DNA of 64,000 bases from Apium graveolens (lineage: Eukaryota > Streptophyta > Magnoliopsida > Apiales > Apiaceae). The notes beneath the pieces were generated by a model that was not told the DNA's origin, did no database searches, and saw only the letters and a program-made list of their open reading frames with translations. Position numbers and translations under genes: made by a program. The DNA is taken from positions 173,086,790 through 173,150,789 of the forward strand of contig NC_133647.1 of the NCBI RefSeq assembly GCF_009905375.1, written 5' to 3'. This document shows positions 24,352 through 36,266 of this stretch, in pieces. Within the stretch, counting starts at the first letter, position 1. The number at the start of each line of letters is the position of its first letter.

Positions 24352-24503
24352 GTCTCAAGGGATGTTCCACAAGGCTTCAACGGATGATCAACTAAGGCTT
24401 CAACGGATGTTCCACAAGGCCTCAACGGATGATCAACCAGAGTTTCAACGGATGATCAACCACGGTCTCAACGGATGATCCAATGAAGTTTCAACGGATG
24501 TTC
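24352..24503. repeat. Motif array in B U3 (seven units)
   Basis: Seven units spaced about 22-23 bp apart contain TCAACGGATG followed by ATC or TTC. Six are exact and the first reads CAAGGGATG. In the 3' LTR the matching array (59945-60095) keeps only two exact copies; the others have changed mostly within CGG. Confidence 0.85.
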
Positions 24504-24726
24504 AAATTCAAAAGCAGTTGATAGTGACTTGACAGTCACATGCGTTAATTTTATGCAAACGGAATATGACGGCCTATTTACAGGTTTTAGAGAACAAAGA
24601 ATTTTTTCCATTTCCATGATAACTTGAAGATATTCAAAGATGCTGGATTGAGAAATGAAGAAGCATGAAATTAGACTAGAAACATTTTGTCTTATTTGTT
24701 TATCTTTTTATCATGTAACTTGCTGA

Positions 24727-24734
24727 TATATAAA
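24727..24734 (+). promoter_or_regulatory. TATA box of B 5' LTR
   Basis: TATATAAA lies downstream of the motif array, in a block conserved in E (21614) and in the 3' LTR (60318). This is the likely pol II promoter of the element. Confidence 0.6.
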
Positions 24735-25106
24735 CCAAGGGTAGAAAGTAGAACAACATACAAATAAGTAAGCAATTACCAAAGAAATAGATAAGGCTAC
24801 ATCTGTAAAGAATTTCTCTGTTCTTTGTAAGTTCAACTTGTAAGCAGTTGTGTGCAAATCTTGCATCAAAGAGTTCTCAAATTAATATATATCTCTAGTG
24901 GAAAAGTTCAATCCGCCAGAAAGTTTTTAAATACTTGTATTTGATTACTTTGTGTTTGATTTCTTCAATACTTTCATTCTGCACTTTAGCTAAATCAAAC
25001 ACAGTTATATATTCGTAGTAGAACATTTCTTAAAATTTAAAAAGTAGCCAGAATTACATTCAACCCCCTTCTGTAATTCTTAGTTAGATTGTTTGGGAAT
25101 AACAAT

Positions 25107-25118
25107 TGGTATCAGAGC
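25107..25118 (+). other. Element B primer binding site (initiator-Met tRNA)
   Basis: TGGTATCAGAGC follows the LTR end by two bases. Confidence 0.92.
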
Positions 25119-25164
25119 AAGCTCTTGAAGTACAAAGAGTTTAAAGATCACAACAACTAACAAG

Positions 25165-27547
25165 ATGAGCAGAAAATATGTTGGAGTAAAGATTCCATTT
25201 CTGGACAAAGACAACTATCACCATTGGAAGGTGAAGATGCACCTGCATCTCCTCTCTCAAGATGAAGAATATGTGGACTGTATTGAGAAAGGTCCTCATG
25301 TCCCCATGAGAGCTGCTACAAGAAATGAGCCATCTATCCCAAAGCCTAGAGCAGAATGGTCTGATCCAGACATTGAACAAGTTCATAAGGATAAGAAGGC
25401 CATGAACATTTTATTTAATGGCGTTGATGGTGATATGTCTGATAACATCATCAACTACAAAACTGCTAAAGAGGTCTGGGATACAATTCAGGTTATATAT
25501 GATGGAACTGAGCAAGGGAAGATAAAATGCAACTCTTGATTCAACAATATGAGCATTTTCACAGTGAAGAAAGTGAGTCACTCACTGACATTTTCAGTAG
25601 ATTTCAAAAGCTGCTGAATACTCTAAAGTTGCATGGAAGTGTCTATCAGACAAAAGACTCAAACCTTAAATTCCTTAGATCTCTTCCAAAGGAATGGAAT
25701 CCTATGACAGTCTCACTAAGAAACTCTCAAGATTACAAGGAATTTACCTTGGACAGACTGTATGGGATACTAAAGACCTATGAGCTTGAAATAGAGCAAG
25801 ATGAGAAGCTAGAGAAAGCAAGAAAGAAAGGAGGATCCATTTCATTAGTTGCTGAGCAAGAGAAAGAGGAGGAGATAAAGGTTGAAGTTTTTGAATCTGC
25901 ACCAAACCCTAGAGTTTGTGAAAGCAGGGGAAAATGGCTAATAGCTGAACATGAAGACCATCTTAGTCAAGATGACATGGATGACATAGATGAGCATCTG
26001 GCTTTTCTATTCAGGAGGTTTTCCAAGCTCAAATCCAAGAAGAATTTTGGAGCATCGAAGTCAAACAGAAACATGGTTGACAAGTCAAAATTTAAATGCT
26101 TCAAGTGTGGCTTGAGTGGTAATTTTGCAAATGAATGCAGAAATCCTGATTCTGACAGAAAGAAGTTTGAGCCTGTAGATTACAAAAAGAAATACTTTGA
26201 ATTTCTCAAACAAAAGGGAGTGGATTTTCTAACTCAAGAAAATGACTGGGCTGCTGATGGACTAGAAAAGGATGAGGATACAAGCTATGTCAATCTAGCA
26301 CTTATGGCCAAATCAGATGAAACAGAAGTCAGTTCATCCAGTAATCAGGTAATCACCACTAATCTAGAATATTTATCTAAAGCTGGGTGTAATGATGGTA
26401 TAAATGACATGTCTACTGAATTATATCATCTGCGTGTTACTTTCAAATCTCTCACTAAAAAAACACTAAACATAAAGAGAACAATCTATTTTAAAGTGAA
26501 AGAAATAATGTGTTAGAAACTCAATTTGTTGAGTTTGAAAAACTGAAGATAGAGTGCAATATTGCCAAAGATGAACTGACTGAATCCTTAAAGAAAAATG
26601 ATATTTTAAGAAAGCAACTTGAATGAGAACAAGAAGTAATTAAGGCATGGAAATCATCTAGAGATGTCCATGCTCAAATTACTAAAGTTCAAGGTATAGA
26701 ATCCTTCTGTGATGAAGCCTGGAAAAAGAGCAAGGAGAAGCTAGATTCTAAATTGGTAGAAGGACTTTCAACGGATGTGGATTCGACGGATGATGAATGT
26801 TATCCATCGAATGATCAAAAGAATTATCCGTCGAAAGACAAGGAACCACATCTGTTGAGTGAAAGAAAGCCAGTTAGCAAAGCCAAGCTAGCTAAGTTAA
26901 ATAAGAAATATGGATCAGTTTCTAAGAACTTTGTTCTAGGAGAAACAAGTCAAGTGAAAGAGGACAAGAGAGTCAATGTAGGGCATCTGTCTATTAAGCA
27001 ATTGAATGACTGATTGGAGAAAATTTAAATAAAAGCAGAGTCTAAAAAGAAAAACAATAGGAATGAGAAAGTAGGAATTAACAAATATAACAACTACACG
27101 CCTGATAAATATGCACCTAGAAAAATCTGTGTGAAGTATGGTAGTGTTTATCATTTGTCTGTTAATTGCAAACTTACTACGGCTACTCCCATGTCTGCAC
27201 CTCCTTCATTTCCTTGCATGCCTACAATGCCTGTGAATGTTATGGCTGCATATAATTTAAATGCATAGTTTGCTAATCTGCCATTTGCATAAAATCCTTA
27301 TTATGCTACATTTAGTATGCCACAAATGCCATTTAGCATGCCTTACTGGAATAACATGTTTGGACCGAATATGCCTTTTCATGTTAACCATCCTGTGTAT
27401 GATAATTCTGTAAGGATGAATGGTTTCAAAGGTTCTACTCAAATGACTAAGGATGAATCTCAGTTGCCTAAGTCAAATGAGGACAAACCTAAGAAACCTA
27501 AGAAAAAGGCTAACAAAACAAGACCCAAGGAAACTTGGGTACCATAA
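25165..27547 (+). pseudogene. Element B gag
   Basis: ATG 25165 opens a copia-type gag (KIPFLDKDNYHHWKVKM...). One frameshift lies near 25527 and a second between 26516 and 26753. The region matching the UBN2-type capsid spans roughly the first 220 codons. The zinc knuckle (26097-26138) reads CFKCGLSGNFANEC: the histidine is replaced by asparagine, a one-base change that should abolish metal binding. The downstream hinge (26766-26838) carries the family motif four times, twice in each direction. The C-terminus is Lys-rich and ends ETWVP before a stop at 27545. Decayed and not functional. Confidence 0.82.
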
Positions 27548-27570
27548 TCAACTTGATTTGATTTTGTTGT

Positions 27571-30500
27571 GTGCAGGGAAATAGAAAGAATCTTTGGTAT
27601 TTGGATAGTGGATGCTCAAGGCATATGACTGGAGATTCTACCCTGCTCACTGAGTTCAAGGAGAGAGCTGGCCCAAGTATCATTTTTGGAGATGACAGAA
27701 AGGGTTATACTGTGGGATATGGCTTGATTTCAAAAGACAATGTCATCATTGAGGAAGTTGCCCTAGTGGATGGACTCAAGCATAACTTGTTGAGTATCAG
27801 CCAACTTTGTTATAAGGGCAACTCAGTAATATTTAATTATGAAGCCTGTGTTGTGACCAAAAAGAAAAACAACAAAGTGGTTCTCACTGGAGTGAGAAAA
27901 GGAAATGTGTATCTAGCTGACTTCAACTCATCAAATGCAGAATCTGTCACTTGTCTCTTCAGCAAGGCAAGTCAAGATGAAAGTTGGCTATGACACAAGA
28001 AGTTGTCCCACCTTAACTTCAAGACTATGAATGAACTAGTCTAGAAATATTTGGTAAGAGGCATTCCTCAAGTGAAATTCACAAAGGATGGATTGTGTGA
28101 TGCTTGTCAGAAAGGAAAACCGATCAAAGCATCATTCAGAAAGAATCTTGATTCAACAATTAAAGAACCTTTACAACTACTGCACATGAATTTATTTGGA
28201 CCAGTGAATATGTTGTCCATCTCAAAGAAAAGATACCGCCTAGTAATTGTAGTTGATTTCTCAAAGTTCTCTTGGACATATTTTCTCAAATTCAAAGATG
28301 AAGCTAATGAAATCATCATCAATCACATAAGGCAAGTTAACAATCATATTGACTTCAAAGTTAGAAGAATCAGGAGTGACAATGGAACTGAGTTCAAGAA
28401 TTCTGTGATGAGATTGTTTTGTGAAGAGAATGGGATCATACATGATTTTTCAGCATCAAGGACCCCACAATAAAATGGAGTGGTGGAGAGGAAGAACAGA
28501 TCTCTTATTGAGGCTGCAAGAACAATGCTAGAAGAATCAAAGTTACCAACATACTTTTGGGCAGAAGCTGTGAATACTGCATGCTTCTCTCAGAATATTT
28601 CTTTGGTTAATCAAGCAAAATGCATGACTCCCTACCATTTGTTCAAGAATAGGAAGCCAACATTAAACTTTCTTCATGTCTTTGGCTGTAAAAGCTATAT
28701 CTTAAGGAATCAAACTGATCAACATGGGAAGTTTGATGCCAAAGCTGATGAAGGCATATTTGTTATATATGCAGTTGGATAAGCATACAGGGTCTACAAT
28801 CTCATAACCAACATTGTTATGGAATTTGTACATGTTGTTTTTGATGATAAGAAGATTGAAGGACTACAAGATGGAGATTTCTATGAAAGCCTCAAATTTG
28901 ACAATGTTGAGATGATTTGTGATGATAGTGATGATGAAAGTGATCAAGAAATCATGTCTAAGGATAATGCAGAAAAAACTATAACTAATGAAGCACATAA
29001 TTCAATATCCGTCGAAAGACCAAGTGCATCATCCTTTGAAAGACAATCTGTATCATCCGTCGAAAGGCAAAGAACAACTTCCGTTGATCCATCAATAAGA
29101 GTTGAAAGCCAATATAGATCACAAGTAGAAAGAACCCCAACTTCAAGTCAAAGATCCACAAACTCGGGGGGAGTTTCTTCTAATCAAAACTCAGTCACAC
29201 ATCAAGACAACTATGAGGCCTCTTCATCTAGAGCTAATTTACCCCAACAGAGAAAATGGACTAGAGATCACCCATTTGAATTAATTATTGGTGATGCATC
29301 TTGAAGAGTGTAAACAAGGAAAGCAACTCAAAAAGAATGTCTATATAGCAGCTTTCTCTCACAGGAAGAGCCTAAAAAGGTAGAAGAAGATTTGTTGGAT
29401 CCTGATTGGGTTTTAGCTATGCAAGAGGAGCTAAACCAATTTAATAGGAATAAAGTATGGAAGCTGATACCCAAGCCTAAATGAAAGAATCCTATTGACA
29501 CCAAGTGGGTATTTAGAAACAAGATGGATGAAAATGGCATAGTAGTCAGGAACAAATCTAGATTGGTTGCTAAGGGCTACTGTCAACAAGAACAAATAGA
29601 TTTTGATGAGACATTTGCTCCTGTTGCAAGACTTGAAGCCATCAGAATCTTTCTAGCCTATGCAGCCCATACCAATTTCAAAGTCTATCAAATGGATGTT
29701 AAAAGTGCATTTTTAAATGGAGATTTGAAGGAGGAAGTCTATGTCAGTCAGCCTCCTGGTTTTGAGGATTCCAACTTTCCAGAATATGTCTACTATCTTT
29801 TGAAAGCACTTTATGGACTGAAGCAAGTACCTAGAGTCTGGTATGACACTTTGTCAAAGTTTCTCTTAGAAAATCATTTCACAAGAGGTACTATTGACAA
29901 AAATTTATTCTATAGAATGTTAATGGCTCCAGTATACTTGTTCAAATTTATGTAGAAGATATTATTTTTGGCTCTACAGATGAAAAACTTTGCAAAAAGT
30001 TTGTCAAATTTATGCATAGTAAATATGAAATGAGCATGATGAGAGAACTAACTTAGTTTCTTGGTTTACAAGTTAAGCAAGTAGTGATGGAATATTCATT
30101 AGTCAAACTAAATATATTTATGATCTTTTAAAGAAGTTTGACTTAATGGATTACACATCTGTAAAAACTCCCATGGCTACTGCAACTAAACTTGAATTAA
30201 ACACTACTAAAAAGTCTATGGATATTTCAAGCTATAGAGGCATGGTTGGCTCACTTTTATATTTAATAGCTAGTAGGCCAGATATAATGTTTGCTACTTG
30301 TCTTTATGCTAGATTTTAGGCTGATCCTAGAGAATCTCATTTAGTAGCTATTAAGTGAATTTTCAGATATCTCAAAGGAACACCAAAACTTGGCATTTGG
30401 TATCCTAGAGATTCTGGTTTTCATATAACTGGTTATTCAGATGCAGATTATGCAAGTTGTAAAATTGATAGAAAAAGTATTATAGGAACCTGTCAATTTC

Positions 30501-30892
30501 TAGGAAATAAGTTAGTATCCTAGTTCAGTAAAAAGCAAAATTCAGTCTCTACTTCTACAGCTGAGGCTGAATATATTAATGCTAGTAGTTGTTGTGCCCA
30601 GATTTTATGGATGAAAAATCAACTGTTGGACTATGGTCTGCAGGTGAATAAGATTCCTATTTTCAGTGATAACACAAGTGCTATTATAATTACTGAAAAT
30701 CCAGTACAACATTCAAGGACCAAGCACATTGACATCAAGTACCACTTCATTAGAGAGCATTTTATGAATGGTACTGTGAATCTTCATTTTGTTCCAAGTG
30801 AGAAGTAACTTGCAAACATCTTTATCAAGCCACTTAATGAATCCACCTTTACTAGGTTGGTAAGTGAGTTAGGTATGCTTAATTACACTTAA
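27571..30892 (+). pseudogene. Element B pol (protease, integrase, RT, RNase H)
   Basis: The protease (LDSGCSRHMTG) starts directly after TTGTGTGCAG|GG, an acceptor-like junction. The pre-integrase H..H and C..C module, integrase core (RSDNGTEF; VVERKN) and RT (about 29460-29960: [20 protein letters not shown]) follow, then RNase H (to 30892). The RT active site is YVED (29949-29960) instead of YVDD, and a frameshift lies beside it. The hinge between integrase and RT carries the family motif (29006-29090). Stops such as those at 28042, 28471, 30056, 30316 and 30808 are CAA/CAG-to-stop types. Non-functional. Confidence 0.88.
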
Positions 30893-31002
30893 TTTGTTTT
30901 GATGTCCAAGCAAATTGAAATGAAGTCAGAGTAAAATTTGATATTTCTTGTCAAAGATGAAATTTTGGCTAAGTCAAAATTTACATCTCGACGGATGTTC
31001 AT
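30893..31002 (+). other. Spacer after pol of B, left of insertion C
   Basis: Non-coding. It ends with TCGACGGATG (30988-30997) and the C target site ttcat (30998-31002). Confidence 0.6.
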
Positions 31003-32049
31003 TGTAATATCCGGGATATATCGTGTAATTATTTTGCTATTAAATAATTATTATGTGAGTTCAGTATCTATTCTGTGAGTTAATTGTTAAATGTTATCTA
31101 TACTTGGATATTCAAAAATAATATTAATTGAGTATTTTAATTTTTATATGTCCAAATAAAAACATAGATAATTGTCATATCTTCCTAATTATTTTTATGT
31201 TGATTAATGGATTTATAAGGATCATATGAAATTTATAAAATCTTTTTCCGAGTATTTAAAATCTATTTTATAAAAACGGGAACCAACCGACGTCAACCGT
31301 TGTTACGTTTTTGGAACCCGAAACTCTTCCGAGAACTCCTTCCTAACCTAATTGTAATATTCCGAGCATATTCCATGTTTCGATTTTTTCGATCCAGCGT
31401 ACGGTTTGTCCTGCGCGGGTCCCGGCGCAACATTTTCGATACAATATTCGTTTCGGTAAATCAATAAAACCCGTATTTTCGATAAACGGGAGCTTTTTTA
31501 TTAAACTATCACAATTATCACTTCGTAATACGTGTAACCAGGCGCTGAGACCAAGATCGCAGTACAAATTGTACTGATATTGGATAATTATCCCGAAAAC
31601 CGATACCGTTTGGATCAGTTTTTATAAATAAACGTACCGTTTTATATCCGGAATGATCCAACGGGATACTAATATTCCGTAAATATAAATAGCCTTTTTT
31701 CGTATTTTATTTCGTATCAAAATCATTTGCAGATAGTTAATTTTATAATTTTCAGAGAAAAACCCTAATTACATAAACTGTTCTAAGAATCAAACAGCAA
31801 AACGAAGGCGTTACCGATCTCTGTTTTCAAAGCTTGAGTAACCAAAACGAAGGATTTGAAGTGTTCTATCAGATTCTGAGCTTTGTTTCCCTGCAGAATC
31901 AAAGGTTTATTTTCTGGAAATTTATTTATTTTCGAATTAAATTTATTAAAAATATGAACTTTTGTTCGGATGATTGTTTGTATGATTTGATGATTGCAAG
32001 TTGTAGAGCTTGTTTTCCTGATGATTTTGATATATTATACGTCTGATTT

Positions 32050-35000
32050 TGTAACACCCCCAAATCCGGGGTCGGGGATCCGGGTTGTCACGAGTTCCAT
32101 TTCCCTTAATAACACCCAATCTTAATAATTAATCAACTACTCTGTACTGTGACCCCACAATAAACACACACGCCACACGTTATAGTCTCAGAGATGAACA
32201 TCCAAAAATAATCACAAGTCATTTTGTTCCACAATTATCTGCCAATACACCTTAAAAGGTTTTCTGAATAAATTTACATTTTCTTTGCCATTATTACAAT
32301 TCATAAATATACATAATCTGATACATCAAAAGTTGAAAGCCTAGCCTATTGGTAGTTCCTACCTCAGCTACAGCGACATCAACGCCTATAGGAAACTGCG
32401 GAACGTTTCCTATCCGCTCGCGAATTGGGAGCTTGGTCCTGTTCATCTTGCCTATCTGATGTTGTGTGATGAAAGAAGAAAGCAAGGGTGAGCAGCAAGC
32501 CCACCAAAATAATTTTTATAATAACTTACAATATATGAGCATTCTCATAGTACTCAAGAAAGTCTTGGTTAAGAAGAAATGAACCAAGTTGATATCTTAA
32601 TGCGATGAAGTCGCAAAATATTCAGTATATATATATATATATACTTTTCAAAATATTGGAAGTCCTCTTCCATGCATAATATACACAGAGTTCCAGTTTA
32701 TAACTGTATAAAACTATGGTTGCAAGGTGATCCTATATATCTAACCTTGTCTCAACATTTTTCTGAAAATCTTTGACATGCATAAGATAATCATTTACTA
32801 GATATAAGTTTAAAAGATGAAGTTACAAGATACTCCAATATACTTATATCTTTTCCAAATACTACTTGAACTACCACCGTTCAAGTTATAATTAGTTTCA
32901 AAAGTTCATCACATAGATGAGAATACAAGACAAGATTTGAATAGATTCAATCTTTGAACATCATTATAAATAATGAAGTTACGAGATACTTCATTAAGTC
33001 CCGATATATATATACACCTATATATATATATACATTTCATACACTCCTTGAAAACCTCTGTTATGAAAATTATAAACAGAGTGGCCATATCCAATGAATT
33101 TGGAAAGAAAAGAATTTTGGCATAAACCTGATATCTTGCTGATCAGGCAAAGATACCAATAAGTAACCTTTTCTACTAGTAGATGGACGAATTCCCCACT
33201 GGTCATCACCCTGGTCGTAATAGGACCTTATGCTGGACTGCCACTCAGCCACTTATGCATATTATGGACTCCCACTGAGCCACTTACACTATCATGGACG
33301 CCCACTGAGCCCATGTTACTTTTGCCGACTCGATAGATGGACTTACTTCCCGAACGTTGGGTAAGTAATCAATTCATTTACCAAAACAGCAACCTCGTTG
33401 CGAATATAAAATACACCACAGAGCCGGATCCCTCAGGTTTTGAGCGAGTATTTAAATCCCCTTTAAAAGGAAGATCTTAAATATAAAAATGAGTTTTGGG
33501 ATCCGCTCTAACTTTTAAAAATCATTTTGAAGACTCGAAAACACTTTAAAGAGTGTTTGGAGTAATGCTGATTTAATGAAGTAAATCAGTCTCAATATAT
33601 TAGAAAATATCTGAATATTAATATTTAAATAATATTCCCTTAAAGAATAATCTTTATACAAATAATTGAAGTAGAAGTTGTAAAACTTATACTTGAAATG
33701 AGTATTAAATAACCAAAGATATACTTATACGAATGTACTATCTTTATTTTAATAATCAAAGATAAGTTTGATTATCGACACCTTATTCTTTAATAAAATA
33801 AAGAATATATCTCAGCAAATAATCGGAGTCATAGATCCTCAAATGAATATTCAAATAATATTCATTAAATAATATAAACTGAGTCATAAGCCTTCGAATG
33901 AATATTCAAATAATATTCAAATAATAAAATAAACTGAGTCACAAACCCTCGAATGAATATTCGAAATAATATTCATAAAATAAAATAAAAGGAGTCATAA
34001 GTCCTCGGATGAATATTCAAGTAATATTCATTAAATAATATAAAGGAGTCATAAGTCCTTGAATGAATATTCAAGTAATATTCATTAAATAATATAAAGT
34101 TATCGAATAAACCTTATTCGATTAATAGTTTTTAAAACTGTTCATATATATATATATATATATATTATACTCGGGAGCCTCGCCTCCCGGTTTTTGAAAA
34201 AGTTCACCTTTTGCTCCCCTATACTAAGGGTATACGCAAATACCGCTTATCTCTAGCATAGATATTATGCAACTAATAAGCATTTGAACCAACAGATATA
34301 TAATTCAAGAATATGAAACAGGCATGCATATATACCATATCACATGCTACAATATATCGCAAGAATTTGCTAATAACAAATATGCATTTATCGCAAGATC
34401 ATGCATATACACATATACATCACAACAACAGTTATACGGGTAGAAAACTTGCCTGAGCGACTGGGGGTTACGAATGGCTCGGGACGAGTCTGGTAACCTA
34501 TAAATAACAAGTAAGTTGGAATTAAACCAAAGTCACTTGTAAATCTATACATTAACCAACTTAGACTCTAACGCTCGCTTTGCGCTTACTGATTCTCTTA
34601 AGTCACTCGAGTACCCTCGGCTCCACCATTTTTAATAAATTAACCATTATGAGTTTTAAGGCGATTCTTTCGCAAGTGTCTTACCAACTGCCTATTACAC
34701 CTTACATAAATGTTTCATACTTCAATTAGTCCTTTAAGGTCTCTAACCTATGTTTCAAAGTAAGGCGAGGGGTAAGGGTTCGTTCGCGAAACGTCGTTAC
34801 TTAAAACGGCCGTTTCTCCTAAACCGTTCATCGGAATCAAATGAACCACATATCAAAACGAAGCTCGTAACATGAACTATCTAAACATGGCAATGGTCAA
34901 AACCTAGCAGTGAGTTCAAGGGTTCTGATGTTAAGAACAAAAACAGTCTACGGTAAATCGGGCATTACGACGGCTATGTTTACGCGATTTCCCAAATTTA

Positions 35001-36266
35001 AACCATTCCAAAACAACCACCAATAAATCCCAATTCACAACCCAATCATACTCCATCCATCCTACATCATAACAGCCCCAACAACTCCACATTAACAATT
35101 TATACTTATTCCCCACATGAACTAAAAGCTTTACTTAGGTTCCTTAACTAATTATCAAGATTTACAACCCAAAAAATACCACAAAACCAACTAATCTCTA
35201 CAAACTCAACCAAACTTTAAACAATCAAGCATCATGCTTCACATATGCTATATCAATCATATTCATTCCTAATTACTCAAAACTAAAGCTAGGGTTTGGA
35301 GTTTATACCTTCCTTGGAGAGTGGAGAATCAAGAGAATGGCTTGGAATCACCCTTAAAGTCCTTATCCAAGCTTAAACTAAACAAAACTTCAAGAACAAA
35401 AATTTTAGTTCTTAAAAAACACTATTCAACATCTTCTTCCATGATTTATTGGAAGAGATTGTGAAGGAATTATAAGCTTAAACTCATGGGATAGCTATAT
35501 CTATGTATAGGGAACCTTAGATAATTACCTCATGATTTAACAAAGCTTGGATCTTGGTTTTGGATTTTTCTTTCCTTTGAAAATGGCAAAAGCCGAGAGC
35601 TAGGAAGAAGGAAATGAAAAGTTTGTGTTTTTTTGGTGAAAATGAAATGTTTGGCTTGGTTGGTTGATTATTGATTTGTTTTGTTTTTGGTTAATTACCT
35701 AATTAACCTTGATTTTGTGTGGTTATAATTCAACCACACTTATTTCCCTCCTATGTCATGCTTATGTCATCTTGTGGTGTCATCCTTCCCTCTTTGTCCT
35801 CTTCCCATTGGTTGGATGACATCATCCCCTCTAATCTCTTTGATTAACTTCCTAATTGTTTGCCTAATGACCGCTGATCTGTTATACGGTTCGCTTAACT
35901 TTCATTTTCGTTTATCGTTTGAGGGATCATACCCGGGATCTTATTACTTGGGTTTCCTTAACCTTTCTCAATATATTATATTCCTTTTATGATCCTCTCT
36001 TATAATCCTTTAATTTAAATCCTTTTTATCCTGTTACCTTATACTCAATTCTTTCCGTATCTAGTGGATTTCCGGGAAAAATCAAAGTGTTCGGAATTGG
36101 ATTCTGACGATCTTTACATACACTTATATACCACATAGAGTACTAATAATATCCCAGAAGACCAATAACAGAACCCCTACATAGTGTGGCATGAAAAGTT
36201 TTCTCATTCAGTAAAACACTATTCATAAGGGTTTCAAAAATTTCCAAAAAAATTGGGGTTATTACA
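32050..36266 (-). mobile_element. Element D: solo LTR of the A family
   Basis: Both ends (TGTAACACCCCC and GGGGTTATTACA) and most of the interior match the LTRs of element A. It is flanked by gattt (32045-32049, 36267-36271). At 4.2 kb it is longer than the A LTRs, in part through an extra 55-bp repeat unit. It keeps a diverged copy of the histone-tail-like exon (32363-32446) with its donor. No internal region remains. It is clearly more diverged from A than the A LTRs are from each other. Confidence 0.88.
33825..34100. repeat. 55-bp tandem repeat in D, about five units
   Basis: The unit matches the A LTR arrays (GAGTCATAAGTCCTCGAATG...), with one more copy and more divergence between units. 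Confidence 0.8.

Larger units (their letters stand above)
24051..25104 (+). mobile_element. Element B 5' LTR
   Basis: The LTR runs TGTTATGAATATG...GGGAATAACA. Features: a motif hairpin (24126-24160), a motif array (24352-24503), TATATAAA at 24727-24734, and a U5 box TTCAACCCCCTTCTGTAA near its end. One base separates it in length from the 3' LTR. Confidence 0.92.

Noticed and set aside
24352..24503. CRISPR array
   Set aside because: Regular spacing of about 22 bp is due to tandem U3 units; this is plant retrotransposon DNA and the spacers themselves are similar.
25105..25125. tRNA gene
   Set aside because: TGGTATCAGAGC is a primer binding site next to an LTR; no cloverleaf can be formed there.
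31834..32046. 70-codon frame in element C as a gene
   Set aside because: It is AT-rich, cut by the D insertion, and has no recognisable domain.
32050..36266. Element D as a full gypsy element
   Set aside because: It has one LTR-like unit, both LTR ends and TSDs, but no PBS, gag or pol, so it is a solo LTR.
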